Shown here: piece after piece, positions 6,935-9,228 of the stretch
Layout: each line of letters opens with the position of its first letter
How positions within the stretch are numbered: position 1 is the stretch's first letter
NCBI RefSeq assembly: GCF_938030725.1
Contig: NZ_CALHIQ010000076.1
Coordinates: forward strand, 1 to 9,228
Source of the DNA: an uncultured Fretibacterium sp.
GTDB lineage: Bacteria > Synergistota > Synergistia > Synergistales > Aminobacteriaceae
DNA length: 9,228 nucleotides
Direction of reading: 5' to 3'
The notes under the pieces: model-generated
The model's database searches: none
Seen by the model: only the letters and a program-made list of their open reading frames with translations
Told to the model about the DNA's origin: nothing
Program-made: the position numbers and the translations under genes

Positions 6935-6973
6935 AAAAAAAGGCGGCTGCCCTTCTTTTAAGAGTGCAGCCGC
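6935..6973 (-). terminator. Strong intrinsic terminator upstream of livK
   Basis: Read on the minus strand, GCGGCTGC (6966-6973) pairs perfectly with GCAGCCGC (6943-6950) around a 15-base loop. One C is followed by seven T (6935-6941). This is a well-formed intrinsic terminator pointing toward livK. It lies 36 bases after the stop codon of the small ORF at 7010-7255. It is either that gene's own terminator or the terminator arm of a livK attenuator. Confidence 0.85.
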
Positions 6974-6995
6974 GCAATGGAGCGTCTTAAAAAAA
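6953..6995 (-). promoter_or_regulatory. Candidate antiterminator pairing that overlaps the livK terminator
   Basis: On the minus strand TTTTTTTAAGA (6985-6995) can pair with TCTTAAAAGAA (6953-6963) over 11 bp including one G-U. The downstream partner is the loop of the intrinsic terminator, and this pairing would trap the terminator's 5' arm in its own 21-base loop. It could therefore compete with the terminator. The pairing is A/T-rich and weaker than the terminator stem, so this remains a proposal. Confidence 0.35.
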
Positions 6996-7009
6996 TTTTT
7001 GGCTTCCCC

Positions 7010-7255
7010 TTAAGTATTCTTTTTTTCATCCCTTACAACGACCGCCAGGACCACGGCGACGACCGATAGGACGACGGCGAGCTGCCCGCCAATCATGGCG
7101 ATAAGGGCAATAATAATAATGGACGCCACAAAAAGGGCGTCCATCAGGGGATCCAAAACACAAAGGGAAGCGCGCGCGAAGGAAGCCGCCGCGTCACAGG
7201 AGGACGCGCCCGCAGGGCAGGACATCGCGGACCTGACGGCAAGGCTTCGGTTCAT
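7010..7255 (-). CDS. Small Ile/Val/Leu-rich ORF: livK leader peptide or small membrane protein
   Basis: I do not recognise this 81-residue product. Residues 1-38 are Ala/Ser-rich with three cysteines (13, 20, 32). Residues 39-74 are intensely hydrophobic, with 21 of 36 residues being Ile, Val or Leu, including four consecutive ATT Ile codons (46-49) and several Val pairs and a triplet (61-74). The tail RDEKKNT is charged. This could be two membrane helices turning at Gly-Gly (56-57). It could also be a leader peptide that senses branched-chain amino acid supply, since it lies just upstream of a terminator and of livK. ATG 7253-7255 is 10 bases from AAGGAGG (7266-7272). A perfect-consensus promoter puts transcription start near 7283, which excludes longer versions. 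An internal ATG (7142-7144) would give a 44-residue form but lacks a clear ribosome site. Confidence 0.6.
   Translation of the reverse strand: MNRSLAVRSAMSCPAGASSCDAAASFARASLCVLDPLMDALFVASIIIIALIAMIGGQLAVVLSVVAVVLAVVVRDEKKNT
7119..7144 (-). repeat. Perfect 9-bp hairpin inside the small ORF, ending at its Ile-codon run
   Basis: ATGGACGCC (7119-7127) and GGCGTCCAT (7136-7144) are perfectly complementary around an 8-base loop. On the minus strand the second arm ends within the first of four ATT codons, followed by TATTATTATT. It is not a terminator because no T-run follows. It could pause polymerase or shape the leader RNA, or be chance. Confidence 0.6.
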
Positions 7256-7289
7256 TTGCGGGCATCCTCCTTCGCTGAAATTTTGTGAC

Positions 7290-7318
7290 ATTATAAGGGG
7301 CCGCCGGGCGAATGTCAA
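7290..7318 (-). promoter_or_regulatory. Perfect-consensus sigma-70 promoter
   Basis: On the minus strand TTGACA (7313-7318) and TATAAT (7290-7295) match the housekeeping consensus at all twelve positions with the ideal 17-base spacer. Transcription should begin near 7283, giving a leader of roughly 28 bases before ATG 7255. It drives the small ORF and, if the terminator at 6935-6973 is read through, livK and the rest of the operon. Confidence 0.88.
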
Positions 7319-7422
7319 TCTGTTTTCTCAATTTGCCTCCCGGCGGGGGCGGATCGGTGAACCTCAACCAGCCCGCCTCGAACCGCGCCCGAAGGCACTG
7401 CGGAGCGTTTGAGCGCTGCCCG
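7319..7422. other. Spacer between the ankyrin gene and the consensus promoter
   Basis: This is GC-rich DNA after the stop codon of the ankyrin gene. I see only weak inverted repeats without a T-run, and no clear intrinsic terminator for the ankyrin gene. Confidence 0.5.
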
Positions 7423-9228
7423 TCACTTTTTTACATCAAAAAGGGGGATGCACTGCCTCGCGTTCTTGATCACGGCGTAGCCCAGGGCGCTGCGGCCCGT
7501 GCGGTCCGTTCGGGACGGGTCTGCACCCGACGCGAGAAGCATCTTCACGACCTCCGGGTTATCGCTGGCTGCGGCCACCATCAGAGGGGTCGTGCCCCCG
7601 TCGTCCGGAACGTCCGCCGCGGCACCGGAGGCGATCAGGGCCTCCGTGCACTTCGCCCCGGACCGCCCCTTCGCCGCGAAGTGCAACGGGGTCCAGCCGA
7701 TAAAGTCCCGCGCCCCCACGTCCGCTCCGGCCTCGAGGAGCGCCTTCACGGCCCACTCGCTGCCCCGGAGGGAGGCGTCCATCAGGGGCGTCATCTCCCG
7801 CGCCATGCGCACGTCCACGCTGGCGCCGGCCTTGACCAGGAGGGCCAACACCTCACGCGCGCTCTCAGGGCCCTGGACGGCGTGGGAGAGCGGCGTCATG
7901 CCGTCCCGGTCCTGAAGGGAAACGTCCGCGCCCAACCGCAGGAGCTCCTCCGCTGCGGGGAGGGCAGGCGTCACAGCGGCCACCATCAGAGCGGTCATAC
8001 CGTACCGGCTCCTCGCATCGACGGAGGCCCCGGCCTCGACCAGAGCCCTGATACTCTCCGCACTACCCTTTCGGGCGGCCACCATCAGGGGCGTCAGGCC
8101 GTCCCAGGTCGCAAGGTCGGGGTCCGCTCCCCCCTTCAGCAGGGCCTCGAGCACCGCGGCCCTCTCCGCTTCCCCCACCTGCCTCGCGCCGTCGCCACCT
8201 CCCGCAACCGCGATCATCAGCGGCGAGAGGTCCTGAAGGTTCCGATGATTGGGGTCCGCTCCCAGCGACAGAAGGGCCTCGACGGCCTCCGGCCTCGCTC
8301 CGGCCCCCAGCGCGACCGTCAAAGGGGTGTCGCCCTGCGGCGTCTCGTCCCGCAGCGAGGCTCCGCGCTCCGCCAGGAAGCGGATCGTCGCCGGCGACGC
8401 GCTGACGGCCGCAAACATCAGAGGCGTCCATCCGTTCCTGTCCCTCGCCGCGAGAGAGGCTCCCAGGTCCAGCAGCGCCGAGGCGGCGGGCAGGTTGTCC
8501 GACCGGCACGCCTCCATCAACGGCGTCATCAGCCGGCTCTCCCGCACGTCCACCTCCCCATCGGCGACCAGCAGCGTCAGGGCGTCGGCGGAGATCAAGG
8601 GGTTTGAGGCCGCCAGAAAGAGCGCCCCGCGGTTCAGGTCGTCCTCGGCCGTCAGGTCCGCCCGCCCCTGCACCAGGGCCGACAGCGCCGCCGCGCTCGC
8701 TCCCGCAGCCACGGCCCGCATCGCGGGGGTCCGGCGGCCCTCGTCGCGCCGGTTTACGTCGGCCCCCGCCTCCACCAGGAGGCGCAGCACCTCCGCATCC
8801 GGGCGCTCGCACGCTGCCTGCAGGGGGGTGACGCCCGCCTCGTTCGCCTCATCCACGGGGGCCCCCGCGTCCAACAGGAGCTCTAGGACCTGCGGATCGG
8901 CGCGGGAGGCCGCCAGCCACAGGGGCGTCCTGCCCTCCCCGTCCCGGACCCTGGCCGAGGCCCCGGCCCTCAGGAGCGCCGCGGCGACCTGAGGCGAGCC
9001 GTTCATCGCCGCAGCCAGGTGCAGGGGCGTCCTGCCCTTATCGTCCCGCACGTCCGGCGACGCGCCCGCCGACACGAGCGTCTCCGTCACGACGGGGTTG
9101 GGGTTGTACGCCGCGGCCAGCATCAACGGGGTCAGCCCCTCCAGCCCCACCGAGGTGAGGGACGCGCCGTGCTTCAAAAGCAGCCGGACGACCTCCGGAT
9201 TCCGGGCGTACTCGGCGGCGACGTGCAG
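7423..9228 (-). CDS. Ankyrin-repeat protein, C-terminal 601 residues
   Basis: The frame stays open to the right edge of the window, so the N-terminus is missing and any signal peptide or other domain there is unseen. Almost all of the visible part consists of ankyrin repeats: a partial first repeat, 16 full ones of 33-35 residues (one of 44), and a short capping repeat ending VKK. Most start with the T-P-L-M/H tetrapeptide (for example LTPLMLAAA, RTPLHLAAA, WTPLHFAAK) and carry the L-L-x-x-G-A-D/S helix-end motif. Repeat 11 (residues 334-377) has about 10 extra residues (GDGARQVGEAE region), probably a surface loop. Ankyrin arrays are protein-binding scaffolds; no enzymatic domain is visible, so I assign no function. 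A TTG codon at 9175-9177 is not a credible start because the repeat continues upstream of it. Confidence 0.92.
   Translation of the reverse strand: MHVAAEYARNPEVVRLLLKHGASLTSVGLEGLTPLMLAAAYNPNPVVTETLVSAGASPDVRDDKGRTPLHLAAAMNGSPQVAAALLRAGASARVRDGEGRTPLWLAASRADPQVLELLLDAGAPVDEANEAGVTPLQAACERPDAEVLRLLVEAGADVNRRDEGRRTPAMRAVAAGASAAALSALVQGRADLTAEDDLNRGALFLAASNPLISADALTLLVADGEVDVRESRLMTPLMEACRSDNLPAASALLDLGASLAARDRNGWTPLMFAAVSASPATIRFLAERGASLRDETPQGDTPLTVALGAGARPEAVEALLSLGADPNHRNLQDLSPLMIAVAGGGDGARQVGEAERAAVLEALLKGGADPDLATWDGLTPLMVAARKGSAESIRALVEAGASVDARSRYGMTALMVAAVTPALPAAEELLRLGADVSLQDRDGMTPLSHAVQGPESAREVLALLVKAGASVDVRMAREMTPLMDASLRGSEWAVKALLEAGADVGARDFIGWTPLHFAAKGRSGAKCTEALIASGAAADVPDDGGTTPLMVAAASDNPEVVKMLLASGADPSRTDRTGRSALGYAVIKNARQCIPLFDVKK
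7423..9228 (-). repeat. Diverged tandem DNA repeat of about 100 bp within the ankyrin gene
   Basis: At the DNA level the ankyrin array shows a recurring plus-strand word close to CATCAGGGGCGTC (for instance near 7780, 8087 and 8415) every 99-105 bases, one per repeat, with variants such as CATCAGAGGGGT and CATCAACGGCGT. Flanking bases are well diverged, so these are old protein repeats rather than a recent tandem duplication or a CRISPR array. Confidence 0.75.

Larger units (their letters stand above)
6843..7009 (-). promoter_or_regulatory. Untranslated leader upstream of livK
   Basis: These 167 bases separate the small Ile/Val/Leu-rich ORF from livK. They contain an inverted repeat with an A/T-rich arm at 6985-6995, the strong terminator at 6935-6973 and, closest to livK, about 90 bases without a recognisable sigma-70 promoter: no TTGACA-like box is spaced correctly from a TATAAT-like box. 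If livK has no promoter here, its transcript must read through the terminator. Confidence 0.5.

Noticed and set aside
7197..7265. 23-codon ORF starting at ATG 7263-7265, inside the small gene's start region
   Set aside because: Its ATG touches the ribosome site with no spacing and it ends quickly without any notable composition.
7312..8607. Plus-strand open frame of 431 codons opposite the ankyrin gene
   Set aside because: It is the shadow of a repetitive GC-rich gene; its own periodicity merely mirrors the ankyrin repeats.
7423..9228. Regular repeats of about 100 bp considered as CRISPR or recent satellite DNA
   Set aside because: The repeats are diverged, lie in one continuous reading frame and translate to standard ankyrin units.

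Overview
The window reads as part of a GC-rich bacterial chromosome. Gene content suggests an anaerobic, amino-acid-fermenting diderm, most likely a member of the Synergistota. This is inference from an NfnA/SudB-type flavoprotein start, a short-form glucose-6-phosphate isomerase, a complete branched-chain amino acid (Liv/HAAT) ABC importer and a large ankyrin protein. There is no rRNA or other marker gene to prove it.

Layout. (1) Bases 1-157, minus: the first 52 codons of a gene resembling the FAD/NAD-binding subunit of NADH-dependent ferredoxin:NADP oxidoreductase (NfnA/SudB type), cut by the window edge. (2) Bases 158-551: an AT-rich divergent intergenic region with candidate promoters both ways and two small hairpins. 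(3) Bases 552-1937, plus: pgi. (4) A bidirectional terminator, within which the stop codon of livF lies. (5) Bases 2008-6842, minus: the operon livK-livH-livM-livG-livF. The last four genes are tightly coupled (gaps of 2-4 bp or an 11-bp overlap). livK, the abundant binding protein, is separated from them by 166 bp holding three inverted repeats. (6) Bases 6843-7318, minus: an unusual leader or small-gene unit. It has a promoter with perfect TTGACA and TATAAT boxes and a 17-bp spacer, an 81-codon ORF whose second half is very rich in Ile, Val and Leu codons, and a strong intrinsic terminator upstream of livK. (7) Bases 7423-9228, minus: an ankyrin-repeat protein whose beginning lies outside the window, with 18 repeats visible.

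How it works together. LivK captures an amino acid (probably Leu/Ile/Val or a related hydrophobic amino acid) in the periplasm, LivH and LivM form the channel, and LivG and LivF hydrolyse ATP. The most interesting point is unit (6). An Ile/Val/Leu-rich reading frame followed by a terminator, with an alternative pairing that overlaps the terminator loop, sits directly upstream of a branched-chain amino acid importer. No good promoter is visible between that terminator and livK. This is the layout expected of a transcription attenuator that senses charged tRNA for branched-chain amino acids. The competing explanation is an independent gene for a small two-helix membrane protein with its own promoter and terminator. 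Sequence alone does not decide between them.
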